A stretch of 64,000 nt of DNA from Clostridium sp. CF012 (GTDB lineage: Bacteria > Bacillota > Clostridia > Clostridiales > Clostridiaceae): the NCBI RefSeq assembly GCF_018861755.1, contig NZ_JAHLEF010000017.1, positions 26,883 through 90,882 on the forward strand, written 5' to 3'. A program made the translations under genes and the position numbers. The first letter of the stretch is position 1, and each line of letters begins with the position of its first letter. Below the pieces are notes generated by a model. It saw only the letters and a program-made list of their open reading frames with translations, searched no databases and was not told the DNA's origin. Below, piece by piece: positions 44,208 through 54,919 of this stretch.

Positions 44208-45221
44208 TTAGATAGATAAACCATTTATTTCACATAGTGTATTAATAACTGAAAAAATCAATATAGCTGCTAAGTTTGCTGTAATATCATCTTGGTCAAA
44301 TCTTGGTGAAACTTCAGCAAGATCAAAGCACACTACTTTATTTGATTTTAAAATATATTTTAGGTACTTTAGTACACGTTCTGGATCTAGTCCAAGTGGC
44401 TGTGCTGCACTTACCCCTGGTGCAAAAGCTGTAGAAAATACATCAGAGCATATAGTTACATATAAATAATCTCTTAATTTTATGAAATCATCAATTTTGT
44501 TTATCACTTCACAATCATCACCATCTATAATATCCTTTGCAAGCATGTATTTAGCTCCTAGCCTATCTGCAGTTTTAAAAAGATCTATAGTATTACTGTG
44601 CTTTTGAATTCCAATACACATATAAGCGTATTGAAGATCTCTATTGCTACAAATATCTGCTATTTGTCTAAACATTGTTCCGGAACTTGCTCCTTGTGTA
44701 TATGGCCTCAAATCAAAATGAGCATCGAAATTTACTATACCAATACTCGGTTTCTTACTCTTTTGTGATAAGTAATTTAATATACCCATATAATTTCCAA
44801 AAGCAACTTCATGGCCACCTCCTAAAACAATAGGGAAAAGATTAAGGCTTAAAACCCTTTCTACTGCTTTAGCTAAAATATCTTGGCTTTCCAAAAGCGT
44901 GCAATCCTCGCAAAATATATCTCCTGCATCAAAAAGTTCTACCTCTTGTGAAAAATTACATGGAAGGTTACCTAATGCACTTCTAATGCTTTGGGGACCC
45001 TTTGCTGCCCCTGTCCTTCCTCTGTTAAGCCTTACTCCTTCATCACAACAAAAGCCAATAAAAGCAAAACCAAGTTTTCCGGTGTAGGCAACTAAATCAA
45101 CGCTTTTTAAATCTATTATCTTTACACATTGATGCCATCTAAAAGCATCATAATTGGTTTCACTATCAGTTCGTCCCTGCCAAACTGTATCATCTGTTTT
45201 TTTATAATTTTTGTCGAACAT
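44208..45221 (-). CDS. hutG: Formimidoylglutamase-like ureohydrolase
   Basis: Arginase-fold Mn enzyme of 337 residues. Metal-binding motifs: VLGGGHE near 140, NFDAHFDLR near 167 and CSDVFSTAFAPGVSAAQPLGL near 262, the last typical of HutG (histidine degradation: formiminoglutamate to glutamate and formamide) rather than arginase or agmatinase. The N-terminal WQGRTDSE...RWHQ stretch is also seen in HutG. No hutHUI genes are adjacent, so the symbol is by similarity only. Confidence 0.85.
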   Translation of the reverse strand: MFDKNYKKTDDTVWQGRTDSETNYDAFRWHQCVKIIDLKSVDLVAYTGKLGFAFIGFCCDEGVRLNRGRTGAAKGPQSIRSALGNLPCNFSQEVELFDAGDIFCEDCTLLESQDILAKAVERVLSLNLFPIVLGGGHEVAFGNYMGILNYLSQKSKKPSIGIVNFDAHFDLRPYTQGASSGTMFRQIADICSNRDLQYAYMCIGIQKHSNTIDLFKTADRLGAKYMLAKDIIDGDDCEVINKIDDFIKLRDYLYVTICSDVFSTAFAPGVSAAQPLGLDPERVLKYLKYILKSNKVVCFDLAEVSPRFDQDDITANLAAILIFSVINTLCEINGLSI

Positions 45222-45522
45222 TCTATTTACCCCCTTGTATGTATTTATAATTAAAATAGAATCGCAAACTATTTTAATTTTCTTCTTTATAACTACTGCC
45301 TCTTATAAGAGGTTAATCGTTACCTTAGTTTTTGTATACATATATTTTATTCTACAAATTATATTAATAACCTTTATATAAAATTATTTTTAAGTATCTT
45401 ACATTAAATTTAATATAACACTTTCCAGCTTAAGTTTACATAATTGTAAGTATTCCCACTCCGATGTATGCTATAATTATGCAAATTGTATATATCAGAA
45501 TTATTAAAAGAGGAGGACTATT

Positions 45523-46362
45523 ATGCAAATTAGAACAATACGTAAAGTAGTAACTGGAACTACTCAATATGATGGAGCAGGCGTGAAACTTGTCAGGGTT
45601 ATTAGTCGCCCAGATGTTGTGGAATTTGATCCATTTTTAATGCTGGATGCTTTTGACTCTTATGATTCAATTGATTACACAAAAGGTTTTCCGTGGCATC
45701 CACATAGGGGAATTGAGACAGTTACTTACCTAATAAGTGGAGACATCGAGCATGAAGATAGTTTAGGAAACAAAGGAAACATTTTAGATGGTTGCTGCCA
45801 ATGGATGACTGCTGGTGGTGGAATCCTTCACCAAGAAATGCCAAAGCCTTCGGAGCGAATGCTCGGCGTTCAGCTTTGGCTTAACCTACCCCGCAAAGAT
45901 AAAATGGTAGCACCAAAGTACCGGGATATAAGAGCAGATATGGTGCCTAAAATTGAGGAAGATGGTTCTACAATAGGAGTTATCTCTGGACATTATAAGG
46001 GCAATACAGGTTCCTCGCAAGGTGACTATGTAAAAATGATATTTTTAGACGTGGATATAAAAGCTGGTGCAACCTGGCAATTAGAAACTATAAAGGATGC
46101 AACCTTGTTCATCTATATAGTAGAAGGTGAAGGATGGTTTGATAATTCCGATGAGAGTTTGCTTTCTAGTAAAAGAGCAGTGCTTTTTAATGATGGTGAG
46201 GAGTTATTAGTTAAAGCATCAGAAAAAGGACTTCGTTTCCTTCTATTTTCGGGAGCCCAGTTAAATGAGCCAATTGCATGGGGTGGTCCAATTGTCATGA
46301 ACACTCAGCAAGAACTTAAACAAGCCTTTAAGGATATTGATGATGGAACCTTTGTTAAGTAA
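45523..46362 (+). CDS. Pirin family protein
   Basis: 279-residue bicupin. The N-terminal cupin carries the metal ligands GFPWHPHRGIETVTYLISG...EHEDS and the QWMTAGGGILHQEMP motif. C-terminal cupin: GWFDNSDESLLS...RFLLFSGAQLNEPIAWGGPIVMNT. Bacterial pirins have quercetinase or redox-sensing roles; none can be assigned. RBS AGAGGAGGA. Monocistronic; its promoter region 45240-45520 is AT-rich without other features. Confidence 0.93.
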   Translation: MQIRTIRKVVTGTTQYDGAGVKLVRVISRPDVVEFDPFLMLDAFDSYDSIDYTKGFPWHPHRGIETVTYLISGDIEHEDSLGNKGNILDGCCQWMTAGGGILHQEMPKPSERMLGVQLWLNLPRKDKMVAPKYRDIRADMVPKIEEDGSTIGVISGHYKGNTGSSQGDYVKMIFLDVDIKAGATWQLETIKDATLFIYIVEGEGWFDNSDESLLSSKRAVLFNDGEELLVKASEKGLRFLLFSGAQLNEPIAWGGPIVMNTQQELKQAFKDIDDGTFVK

Positions 46363-46515
46363 ATAATCATAAAATCACAGTTTTAAATATTTGCAATTTA
46401 AGAAGTTTTTGTACATTATTAGTGATATACTTATTATTAACAATCTTATTGTGAGAGAAAACAAATAAGCAGATATAGACAGTCTGTGTTGACTGATCAA
46501 AAGGAGGCAAATTGT

Positions 46516-46731
46516 ATGAAAAATTTTGCAAGTGTTGAAAAAATCGGATTAAGAGATAAAATAACAAAAAAACTTATTGTGGTGTACCCATTCAAACCCC
46601 AAGGTACAGATGCTGAAATTGATAAAACAGTTAAAGACTGGTATTACAAACAAAGCTGTTCAGCTGAAGATGAAATTTTAAATGCCCAGGTGGATTTTTT
46701 GACGGAATACGAAATGAAATCACATAAATAA
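46516..46731 (+). CDS. Hypothetical 71-residue protein
   Basis: Small soluble protein of mixed charge (IVVYPFKPQGTDAEIDKTVKDWYYKQSC), not recognised. ATG at 46516 follows AAAAGGAGG; the longer frame from 46486 lies in that RBS. It is followed by a strong terminator, so it is probably expressed. Confidence 0.65.
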   Translation: MKNFASVEKIGLRDKITKKLIVVYPFKPQGTDAEIDKTVKDWYYKQSCSAEDEILNAQVDFLTEYEMKSHK

Positions 46732-46780
46732 TATAAATATCAGTTTTACTTGTGACTCACAATTACTTATAAAATAGACT

Positions 46781-46834
46781 AAAGTAAAATAACAAGTTAA
46801 GTATTTTAGTATACTTAGCTTGTTATTTTACTTT
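46781..46834. terminator. Bidirectional terminator
   Basis: Long stem AAAGTAAAATAACAAG / CTTGTTATTTTACTTT between convergent genes. Confidence 0.88.
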
Positions 46835-46840
46835 ATTTCC

Positions 46841-47701
46841 TTATTTTAAAAATACACTCCAAGTGTTTTTTCCTACAATACCATCTGCTTCAAGTCCATT
46901 TCTAGCTTGAAATTCTTTAATTTTTGATAAAGTTTCGATTCCAAATATACCATCCACGCTAATGTTAAGTCTCCATTGTATATATTTAATGGTAGCTTTA
47001 TTTGTATTACTTTTTATACTACATAGACTCTTATTCATAACTTCATTTAAACTAGCTACAATATTCTCGTTTAAAACACCATCTTGTACAAGCCCTAATA
47101 TTTTTTGAAAAGATTTTATTGCACTTATAGTTGCTGGTCCATATATGCCATCCACAACTAATGTTTTATTATTTGAATCTTTTATTTTTAGTATATTAAA
47201 ATTTCTTTGAATTATCATAATCTCTTCTTTCGTCGGAACTTTTGCACTCCCTTTGCCTTTTGGGTCATAAATATACAACTTGTTTTCTTCTATAAGATTT
47301 ATTAATTTAGATGCATATTTAACATCTGTAGAGTAACCACATTTATAAAGATTTACACAAGCCTCCTGATAATCATCTGAATTTAAAACGCCTCTATATC
47401 TAATAGTTGTTAAAAACTTGCCATAATCTAAAATACTCTCTTCTATTGAGTTATATTTTCTAAATTTAGCCATCACAGAAGTTATAACTCCATTAATCCA
47501 TTCATTAGTAAGAATTTCTTGAACTTCAAATCCACAACCTTTTGTCCACTTAATACCAAATATATTGTTACCCTTAACAACCTTAAGCCAGCCTGTTTCT
47601 AATATAACTTGCGCCATTGTAACCGAAGGAAAAAGGCCATATTTTTCAAAAGTAACCAAGGCTCCTGGTAAAATCTGTTTTATTATTTTTTCTTTATCCA
47701 T
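46841..47701 (-). CDS. GH73 glucosaminidase with two peptidoglycan-binding domains
   Basis: 286 residues. Residues 1-140 are a GH73 (flagellar-type) N-acetylglucosaminidase: SVTMAQVILETGWLK with the catalytic Glu, NNIFGIKW, and FRKYNSIEESILDYGKFL. Two PG_binding_1 domains follow (VVDGIYGPATISAIKSFQK and SVDGIFGIETLSKIKEFQ). No signal peptide, as in endolysins or spore-cortex-type lytic enzymes released without Sec. RBS AAAAGGAGAAG. It is 15 kb from the phage lysis cassette, so it is not part of it. Confidence 0.9.
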   Translation of the reverse strand: MDKEKIIKQILPGALVTFEKYGLFPSVTMAQVILETGWLKVVKGNNIFGIKWTKGCGFEVQEILTNEWINGVITSVMAKFRKYNSIEESILDYGKFLTTIRYRGVLNSDDYQEACVNLYKCGYSTDVKYASKLINLIEENKLYIYDPKGKGSAKVPTKEEIMIIQRNFNILKIKDSNNKTLVVDGIYGPATISAIKSFQKILGLVQDGVLNENIVASLNEVMNKSLCSIKSNTNKATIKYIQWRLNISVDGIFGIETLSKIKEFQARNGLEADGIVGKNTWSVFLK

Positions 47702-47921
47702 GGATTGCTTCTCCTTTTATATTTTAATATTTAAATCAATCAAATAATAATTATATAAATATACAATCTTAAAGTCAGAAATTTAAATTGTATATTTATA
47801 TATAATATGTCTTATATACCATATTGATAAAAATCAAGAAAGTAATTATACAACATATTATCCCCTATGATAATCTCTCCTATATACGCTATAACAGCTT
47901 ATGAATCTATCTTATAATTTG

Positions 47922-47947
47922 ATAATAGTTGCATTGGGAACTATTAT
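47922..47947 (+). promoter_or_regulatory. Operator of the MarR-MFS operon
   Basis: Perfect inverted repeat ATAATAGTT, 8 bases, AACTATTAT, 53 bases before marR. The half-site resembles the ATAGTTC arms of the 36.8-kb MarR operators. Confidence 0.75.
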
Positions 47948-47999
47948 GCTATATTATTAAATTAGTAGGAAGTGCAACCAATTTTGGAGGTAAAAGTAA

Positions 48000-48458
48000 A
48001 TGAATGAAAATAGAAACTCTGTAGCAAGGTGGATTTCCCTTTTGCACAGACATGGCCATGAATATGTGGGAAGGCAACTTAAGCAGTATAATATAAATAA
48101 AGGTCAATATATATTTTTAAATGCATTATATAAGAAAGATGGAATAAGGCAGGAGGAATTATCAGATTACCTTAAGATTGATAAAGGTACTACAGCAAAG
48201 GCTATTAAAAAGTTAGAGGATGATGAATATATCATTAGAATAGTAGATAGAAAAGATAAGAGGGCATATAATGTTTACCTTACTGAGAAAGCGTTAAAAA
48301 TAAAACCTAGAGTAAGAAAAGCAATGATGGCTTGGATAGATATTTTATTCTTAGGATTTAGTGAAGAGGAAAAGGAAACTGCCTTAGTGCTATTAGAACG
48401 AATGGGGGGAAATGCCACCACCACAAATGACTATTTTACAGATGATGCAGCACATTAG
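48000..48458 (+). CDS. MarR-family regulator of the adjacent exporter
   Basis: 152 residues: GQYIFLNALYKKDGIRQEELSDYLKIDKGTTAKAIKKLEDDEYIIRIVDRKDKRAYNVYLT is a full MarR winged helix. RBS TTGGAGG. The stop is 3 bases before the MFS gene, so the two form an operon, a common drug-sensing arrangement. Confidence 0.93.
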   Translation: MNENRNSVARWISLLHRHGHEYVGRQLKQYNINKGQYIFLNALYKKDGIRQEELSDYLKIDKGTTAKAIKKLEDDEYIIRIVDRKDKRAYNVYLTEKALKIKPRVRKAMMAWIDILFLGFSEEEKETALVLLERMGGNATTTNDYFTDDAAH

Positions 48459-48461
48459 GAG

Positions 48462-49721
48462 ATGATACTAATAGATATACTGGCTTCTGCTAAACGATTT
48501 ATTAACAACAACTTTCATGCTCTCACACATAAGAATTATAGATATTTTTGGATTGGACAATGTATTTCCCTAATAGGTACTTGGACACAAAACATAGGGC
48601 AATCATGGCTAGTACTTTCCTTAACAGATTCTCCATTTTTACTTGGACTTGTTGGAACCATGCAGTTTTTACCCGTAACCTTTTTCTCATTGTTTGCTGG
48701 AGTAGTAACCGATAAATTTCCAAAGAAAAAAATACTAATTTTCACTCAGACAGTCTCCATGTTATTAGCTTTTATATTGTCGGGGTTAGTGTTCACACAT
48801 GCATTGAGATACGAATACATAATAGTTTTAGCAATATGCCTTGGATTTTGCAATACACTAGATATGCCAACTAGGCAAGCTTTTAATATGGAAATAGTAG
48901 GAAAAGAGGATTTGATGAATGCCGTGGCTTTAAATTCTGCCACTTTTAATTTAGCAAGAATTGTAGGACCAGCTATTGGCGCTATGCTTATGGGATACCT
49001 TGGAGCAGGATGGTGTTTTTTATTAAATGGTTTTAGCTTTATGGCAGTAATCTATGGATTAGTTCACATTGAAGCAGTTGCTTATGTAAGAATGAAGAGT
49101 TCTGAAAAAGGCATATTAAGAGAAATAGTGGATGGTCTTAAATATATAAAAAAGAACCCTATTTTATTAGAAACCTTGATATTAGTAAGTATTATGGGAG
49201 TATTTGTTTTTAATTACAGTGTTTTAATACCTGTTTTTACGAAAAATGTACTGCATATGGATGCAAAAACCTATGGAGTTTTATTGTCTGCCCTTGGTGC
49301 AGGTTCCCTTATTGGAGCACTTCTTATTACTTTTAAAAGTAAAGGCGGTCCAAATAGAATTCTTATGGTAGGTAGCTCTATTGCAATTGGCGTAATGTTA
49401 ATTTTTACAGGCATGAGTAATTTATATTATCTTACTGCACTAAGTTTAGCTATAACTGGCATATTTAATATGTTTTTCTCCACCACTGCTAATTCCACGC
49501 TGCAGCTAAATTCTAAGGATGAATATAGAGGTAGGGTAATGAGCGTATATTCACTTGTGTTTGCTGGATTTACTCCTATAGGAAGTCTATTTTCTGGATT
49601 TATAGCTGAGAAATATGGCGCTAGAGTTTGCTTTATGTTATCGGGAGTTTGTACAATAGCATTGATTTTGTTACTTGTGACATGGATTAAACTTAAGAAA
49701 AAAGAAGTAAGCACTTTTTAA
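48462..49721 (+). CDS. MFS exporter (DHA3/EntS-like)
   Basis: 419 residues, twelve predicted membrane segments. HKNYRYFWIGQCISLIGTWTQNIGQSWLVLSLT at the start, GVVTDKFPKKKILIFTQ (motif A), NSATFNLARIVGPAIGA and the C-terminal NSTLQLNSKDEYRGRVMSVYSLVFAGFTPIGS are typical of the MFS_3/enterobactin-exporter group. Probably drug or small-molecule efflux under MarR control. The RBS GGAG abuts ATG, so translation probably depends on coupling with marR. Confidence 0.92.
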   Translation: MILIDILASAKRFINNNFHALTHKNYRYFWIGQCISLIGTWTQNIGQSWLVLSLTDSPFLLGLVGTMQFLPVTFFSLFAGVVTDKFPKKKILIFTQTVSMLLAFILSGLVFTHALRYEYIIVLAICLGFCNTLDMPTRQAFNMEIVGKEDLMNAVALNSATFNLARIVGPAIGAMLMGYLGAGWCFLLNGFSFMAVIYGLVHIEAVAYVRMKSSEKGILREIVDGLKYIKKNPILLETLILVSIMGVFVFNYSVLIPVFTKNVLHMDAKTYGVLLSALGAGSLIGALLITFKSKGGPNRILMVGSSIAIGVMLIFTGMSNLYYLTALSLAITGIFNMFFSTTANSTLQLNSKDEYRGRVMSVYSLVFAGFTPIGSLFSGFIAEKYGARVCFMLSGVCTIALILLLVTWIKLKKKEVSTF

Positions 49722-49740
49722 TATTGCTTACTTCTTTTTT
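49698..49740. terminator. Bidirectional terminator between MFS and membrane protein genes
   Basis: Stem AAAAAAGAAGTAAGC / GCTTACTTCTTTTTT that overlaps the 3' ends of both convergent genes. Confidence 0.88.
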
Positions 49741-50027
49741 ACTTTATATTTTTTGTTTAACACGAAATTAATCAGTATAAACATTAATTGAAGTCCAATT
49801 AAAATATTATATTGTAAGTCTATTATGGGGTTTAAAAGAGTATATCTTCCAATTATAACAAAGCTCAATCCTGCTATTGTGTATAATAATCTTTGAGCTA
49901 GCAGATATTTTTTTAAGGTATTCTCATCTTTAATATTCTGTTTTTTTATATATTTAGGGATATTCCCGAAGACAATAGAAATTACACCAGTAATTATCAT
50001 AAGTAGACCCATTATTATATGAAACAT
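49728..50027 (-). CDS. Small hypothetical membrane protein
   Basis: 99 residues, three hydrophobic stretches (about 3-22, 48-64 and 74-92) and a basic C-terminal tail. Start ATG 50027 with GGGGGC upstream. Unknown function; arrangement resembles DUF3784-type proteins only loosely. Confidence 0.65.
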   Translation of the reverse strand: MFHIIMGLLMIITGVISIVFGNIPKYIKKQNIKDENTLKKYLLAQRLLYTIAGLSFVIIGRYTLLNPIIDLQYNILIGLQLMFILINFVLNKKYKVKKK

Positions 50028-50092
50028 ATTATGCCCCCTTATATCGGAATATTTTTTATAGCTTCATACTATTATTACTAATTAAAAAACAA

Positions 50093-50431
50093 TTAATCTA
50101 TTTCCTCGGTAATATAACTCTTTAATATTCTTCTAACGCTGTCAGCAAAACTATCCGCAGCTCCCCAGTCAAACTTAAAAAGAATTCCTTGAGAACTACC
50201 AGTAGCAATGGACTTTACTATAGTTTTTCCATTAAAATTGTTCACCAGTACTACTAAAGCAGCCCTGTTCCCTGCTCTTATAAAGTATTTTTCAAATATT
50301 AAGGTTCCATTATATTTACCATTTCCAATGTCATGAAACTCTTCATAAACTAAGTCACTACTTTCTTCCCCTTTAACCATAGTCATTACCTGAGATGGCA
50401 TCAAGCTTACAATAAAACTACATTTGCTCAT
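50093..50431 (-). CDS. Hypothetical protein, possibly DUF6054
   Basis: 112 residues with alternating strands and helices (FEKYFIRAGNRAALVVLVNNFNGKTIVKSIATGSSQG, then SFADSVRRILKSYI), no membrane segment; resembles Firmicute DUF6054 proteins from memory. RBS TAGGAGGGG. A 34-base element shared with 61.7 kb lies 147 bases upstream and may hold its promoter. Confidence 0.7.
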   Translation of the reverse strand: MSKCSFIVSLMPSQVMTMVKGEESSDLVYEEFHDIGNGKYNGTLIFEKYFIRAGNRAALVVLVNNFNGKTIVKSIATGSSQGILFKFDWGAADSFADSVRRILKSYITEEID

Positions 50432-50577
50432 AAAATCCCCTCCTAATTATCAACCTTATAGCAACTATTATCCATATAACAGCAACAATTAAAATATTTG
50501 ATGACATTTTTATTTTCATAAAACCTTAATCCCCCCATTATGCAATGTCTAATTACTTATAATTCTAATAGATAAAT

Positions 50578-50611
50578 TATACCATTATATACAATACTTA
50601 ACTACTGCTTA
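50578..50611 (-). repeat. 34-base element shared with 61742-61775
   Basis: 31 of 34 bases identical with the copy at 61742-61775. Read on the minus strand it is AGTAGTTAAgTATTGTATA followed by a TATAATGG-TATAAT-like end, so it resembles a promoter region; each copy lies upstream of a minus-strand gene. Confidence 0.75.
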
Positions 50612-50714
50612 GTGGGGGGTAACAAAAAAGAATCAGCTCTAACTAATTCTTCAATGATACCTTATCATATTCATAAGTAAGATTTCTTATAGGTGTGAAC
50701 TTTTCCCGCCACGC

Positions 50715-50766
50715 AAAAAAGCCAGGTACTTCTAATCATTTTAAGATTAAAATCCCTGACTTTATT
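50715..50766 (-). terminator. Terminator of the chemoreceptor gene
   Basis: Imperfect stem AAGCCAGG...TTCTAATC / GATTAAAATCCCTGACTTT followed on the minus strand by TTTTTT; 73 bases after the stop. Confidence 0.75.
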
Positions 50767-50838
50767 ATTACTAATACTAAATTGTTCTAACTACAGTTAG
50801 TTTAAAGCAGATTTTAAAATAATAAAGTTCGTATTAAT

Positions 50839-52833
50839 TTAAACTTTGAACTTGTTTACTTCATCAATCATTTCATTTGTCATACTGCTAAGTATTTGTG
50901 CTGCTGCTGCAACTTCTTGGGTAGCCGCAGTCATTTCTTCTGCTGATGCTGCAATTTCCTCTGAAGATGCTGACACTTCAAGTGAAACTGATGACACACC
51001 ATCCACTCTACTCAAAATAGTATTTTTATCCCTATCTATATCTTCCGCAGAATTTTTAACAGTTTCTATTTTAGGAATTACTTCATTCACTGATTCTATA
51101 ATTTTTCTAAAAGATGTTATTGAACTATTTATAATATTAACTTGGTTTATAAGTTCATCATCCATTTCAACAGAATCTTGAACTATAACATCAGTGTCCT
51201 TAGATATTTCGTTAATTAATTTACTAATACTTTCAGATGATACCTTTGATTGTTCAGCAAGTTTTCTTATTTCATCTGCTACCACAGAAAATCCTCGTCC
51301 CGATTCCCCTGCTCTGGCCGCTTCTATAGCAGCATTCAGTGCTAATAAATTTGTTTGATCTGCAATATTATTTATTATATTAGTAATTTCATTTATTTCA
51401 TTTATATCTTTTGCAAGTCCAGTAATTTTACCATTAAATGACTTAAATGCTTCACTAACCTTTGTTACAGACTGGTTTAATTTATTCATTTCACTATTGC
51501 TCTCATTTGCCATTAAACTAATTTCCCTGGAATTTGAGTCAACAACCTTTATTTCACTAACCATTCCTGATAACTTATTGCTAAATTCATTAAGAGTTTC
51601 TGTTACATTTATTAAATCCTCAGACTGCGTGCCTGTTCCTTGTGCAATTTGATTTATTGCTTCAGCAACATTTTGTGATGAACTAGATATCTCTTCTGCA
51701 ACTGAAGATAGATTTTCTGATTGTGTATTAATATTTGAAGAATTGTCTTTTATTCTATTAATCATTTGTCTTAGGGAATGTTGCATCGTTTGCATTGAAC
51801 TGGTCATATCTCCAACTTCATCCTTTAATTTTAAATACTTAGGTGAAACCTCTTGGTTTAAAATACCCGTTGCTAATAAATCCAAATGCTTTGAAGTTGA
51901 TTTAATACCCTTAGATATACTATTAGCAATAATATAAACTGCTCCAAGTCCAATTAATAAAAATAATATGGATGAAACTATAACAGAAATCTTTAGACTA
52001 TCCAGCTCTGATAATACCTCTGTCTTTGCTATTACAACTGCTAACGACCACTCTGTTCCTTTAACTGGTGCATATCCTACATATTTATCTACTCCGTCAT
52101 ATTTGTAATGATCTATCCCAGTTTCTCCCAATACCATCTTCTTTTCAATATTTGCTAAGGATTGCAGCTTATCATCTTTTTTTGCTGCTTCAATAGGATT
52201 ATACATTTTCATCACTAAATCTTTATTGCTATGTGCGATGGTTGCTCCATCTTTTCTTATCATGAATGCATTACCTGTTCCACCAAATTTAACTTGATTA
52301 GTTAAATCGCTTAATTTATTTCCGTCTCTAGTTGCAATTAATACTCCCACAACTTCACTATTATTTTTAATTGGGACTGCATATACCACTACTATGGACC
52401 CATCTACTTTACTTACTAATGGGTCTGATATATTATTTTTACCAGACAATGCACTTTGAAAATATGTTCTTTCCTTAATATTAGCACTTTTTCCATCAGT
52501 GTATTTTATATCACCATTTTTATCTGCAATACCCATCTTTACATGTCCACTTCTTTTAACTTCTTCTAAAAGTATGGGCATTTTATTTTCCCACAAGTTT
52601 TTAATATCTTTTATATCATTCCTTGCTGCTATAGCCTCTAAGGAACTCAACTGTCCCTCTATTCTACCTTGAATATTACTTGCTGCTTGTTCTGCAATCT
52701 TAGGTAGCGTCTTACCTAGATTTGAAGTTAGTGCATTTGATGAATTTAAAAAAGAAATTATCCCTAGTCCTATGCACATAACCCCTATTAATGACCCTAA
52801 AAATACTATTAGTTTTACTTTTATACTTTTCAT
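50839..52833 (-). CDS. Methyl-accepting chemotaxis protein with dCache domain
   Basis: 664 residues. Membrane helix about 8-30, extracellular double-Cache domain (about 33-280: [33 protein letters not shown] and [17 protein letters not shown], then [20 protein letters not shown]), second helix about 283-303, HAMP, and the signalling tip [32 protein letters not shown]. The dCache fold usually binds amino acids or carboxylates. Followed on the same strand by nothing but a terminator; the hybrid kinase gene is 33 bases upstream, so they are likely co-transcribed. Confidence 0.95.
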   Translation of the reverse strand: MKSIKVKLIVFLGSLIGVMCIGLGIISFLNSSNALTSNLGKTLPKIAEQAASNIQGRIEGQLSSLEAIAARNDIKDIKNLWENKMPILLEEVKRSGHVKMGIADKNGDIKYTDGKSANIKERTYFQSALSGKNNISDPLVSKVDGSIVVVYAVPIKNNSEVVGVLIATRDGNKLSDLTNQVKFGGTGNAFMIRKDGATIAHSNKDLVMKMYNPIEAAKKDDKLQSLANIEKKMVLGETGIDHYKYDGVDKYVGYAPVKGTEWSLAVVIAKTEVLSELDSLKISVIVSSILFLLIGLGAVYIIANSISKGIKSTSKHLDLLATGILNQEVSPKYLKLKDEVGDMTSSMQTMQHSLRQMINRIKDNSSNINTQSENLSSVAEEISSSSQNVAEAINQIAQGTGTQSEDLINVTETLNEFSNKLSGMVSEIKVVDSNSREISLMANESNSEMNKLNQSVTKVSEAFKSFNGKITGLAKDINEINEITNIINNIADQTNLLALNAAIEAARAGESGRGFSVVADEIRKLAEQSKVSSESISKLINEISKDTDVIVQDSVEMDDELINQVNIINSSITSFRKIIESVNEVIPKIETVKNSAEDIDRDKNTILSRVDGVSSVSLEVSASSEEIAASAEEMTAATQEVAAAAQILSSMTNEMIDEVNKFKV

Positions 52834-52866
52834 ACTTTCCTCCTTAGTTAATGTATTTAAATTTAC

Positions 52867-54897
52867 TTACAATGTACTTTTTATTATTATTTTGCTTAAA
52901 TCTTCCAGGTTAAAAGGTTTTGATATATAATCATCCATTCCGTTTTCTATGCATGTTTTCTTATCACTATCCATTGCATAGGCAGTCATTGCAACAATAG
53001 GGATATACTTGCCCGTTAATTTTTCTTTTTCCCTAATAATTTTAGTTGTTTCATAGCCGTTTAGTTCTGGCATTTGTATATCCATAAGTATTAAATCTAC
53101 ATGCTTATCCTTTAAAATTTCAATTGCTTCTCTTCCGTTACTCGCACAGAAATAACCCATTTCTTTAATATCTAAAAATGATTTAACTATTTGCATATTT
53201 ATTTCATTATCTTCTACTACTAAAATTGTTAATTTTTTATTTATTTGTTTTATCCACGATGTAAGATCATCCTCTATTATGAAATTACTTGTGTTTATGG
53301 CATACTTTTGTTGCAAATAAAATACTGCTGTAAAATAAAATGTACTCCCTTCATTTTTTTCACTATCAAACCATATCTCTCCATTCATTAGCTCTACAAT
53401 TTCTTTTGATATTGCAAGACCTAATCCTGTTCCACTATATTGTTTTGTATAAGAGGAATCCCCCAGGCAAAATGCTTCAAATACTTTATCTTTATATTCA
53501 TTCTCAATACCTATACCTGTATCTTCAACTGAAAACTGAATTTTAATTTTCTCATAATCACTATAAACTTTTTTAGCGCTTAAAATAATATGTCCCCTAT
53601 CAGTGAATTTGATTGCATTATTAACCAAATTAATAATAACCTGATTTAATCTAACATTGTCACCAATAATATGCAAATTCATAAAAGGTTCTATATAGTG
53701 CATTATTTTTAAATGCTTTTTATGAGCGACTAATTGAAGTTGATTTACAATTGTATTCATGAGATCTTTTAAATTGAATGGATTATTAGATAATTCTAAT
53801 TTACCTGCTTCTATTCTAGCCATATCTAATATACTATTAACAATATCAAGTAGTAGTGTTGATGATGATTTTAACATTTTTAAATATTCATTTTGAACAT
53901 TATTAGTATTAGTTTGTCCTAATAAATCAACCATACCAATAATACCATTTAGTGGTGTCCTTATTTCATGACTCATATTGGCTAAAAACATATTTTTTAC
54001 CGAATTGGCCTCTTCCGCTTGCTGATTTGCACTCTCCAATTCCTTATAATTACTTCTTAATTCTTCTTCTATTGCAGTAAGTTCTTCATATACAGCTGAC
54101 AACTCTTCATATTTTTCCTTTAATTCATTTTCCCTTTTTACTCTTTCAGTAACATCGGTAATTATAACTGCGAATTTTTTATATTCAGTTGAATACGCAT
54201 AAACCTGAAAGTATTTTCCCAATTCCTTGGAAAAATTCTCATAATACATTTCTTTTCCAGTCAATGCAACTTTTCCGTATTCCTGCACCCAATACTCTTC
54301 AGTACCCGGCATCACCTCTTTAACAGTCTTACCAACAATATCCTGTTTAAGTATTCCCGTGCTTTTTTCAAAACTATCATTAACATCAATAAACCTATAA
54401 TCAATAGGTTTATTTTTATCATCTAAAATTATCTCGTGTAATGCCATTCCTTGACTCATTTTCGAATATATCAGTCTATAATTCTCATCACTGTTTTTTA
54501 CTTCTTTTTCTTGTTTCCTTCTTTTTGATATGTCTCTAATAATACTCAATACTACCTTGTTACTCTCAACGTCTATGTAAGTAGTCCTTACTTCTACTGG
54601 AAATTCACTTCCATCTTTTCTGTAATGGTATATTTCAAATATTGTTCTATCTTTCAAAGCTTTATTCAAATGAGTATTAATTACATCCCTTGATTTTTCA
54701 TTTCTAATATCACATATATTTAAACGCAACAATTCCTCATATGTATATCCATATGATTTAATAGCTTCTTTATTAGCATTTAAAATACTTCCTTCCTCTG
54801 AGATAATCAAAATTATATCTTGAGCATTATCAAACACACTTTTATATATATCCAAACCACCATGAAAAGTAGATTTATTTTGATAGTTGCCAATCAT
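52867..54897 (-). CDS. PAS-PAS hybrid sensor histidine kinase
   Basis: 676 residues without membrane segments. PAS1 about 14-130 ([20 protein letters not shown], with a PAC end [10 protein letters not shown]), PAS2 about 138-255 ([31 protein letters not shown]), a coiled coil ([17 protein letters not shown]), HisKA with His310 in [13 protein letters not shown], HATPase boxes ([26 protein letters not shown]), and a receiver domain with phospho-acceptor Asp in [15 protein letters not shown]. The receiver at the end suggests a phosphorelay or internal sink. It lies between the chemoreceptor and the interrupted GGDEF-EAL gene, so the three probably belong to one signalling unit. Confidence 0.94.
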   Translation of the reverse strand: MIGNYQNKSTFHGGLDIYKSVFDNAQDIILIISEEGSILNANKEAIKSYGYTYEELLRLNICDIRNEKSRDVINTHLNKALKDRTIFEIYHYRKDGSEFPVEVRTTYIDVESNKVVLSIIRDISKRRKQEKEVKNSDENYRLIYSKMSQGMALHEIILDDKNKPIDYRFIDVNDSFEKSTGILKQDIVGKTVKEVMPGTEEYWVQEYGKVALTGKEMYYENFSKELGKYFQVYAYSTEYKKFAVIITDVTERVKRENELKEKYEELSAVYEELTAIEEELRSNYKELESANQQAEEANSVKNMFLANMSHEIRTPLNGIIGMVDLLGQTNTNNVQNEYLKMLKSSSTLLLDIVNSILDMARIEAGKLELSNNPFNLKDLMNTIVNQLQLVAHKKHLKIMHYIEPFMNLHIIGDNVRLNQVIINLVNNAIKFTDRGHIILSAKKVYSDYEKIKIQFSVEDTGIGIENEYKDKVFEAFCLGDSSYTKQYSGTGLGLAISKEIVELMNGEIWFDSEKNEGSTFYFTAVFYLQQKYAINTSNFIIEDDLTSWIKQINKKLTILVVEDNEINMQIVKSFLDIKEMGYFCASNGREAIEILKDKHVDLILMDIQMPELNGYETTKIIREKEKLTGKYIPIVAMTAYAMDSDKKTCIENGMDDYISKPFNLEDLSKIIIKSTL

Positions 54898-54919
54898 TTT
54901 TCCACATCCTTTTTATAAA

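Larger units (their letters stand above)
50432..50838. other. Intergenic region with shared 34-base element and a terminator
   Basis: No gene. Holds the element at 50578-50611 and the hairpin at 50715-50766; the rest is AT-rich without structure that I can recognise. Confidence 0.6.
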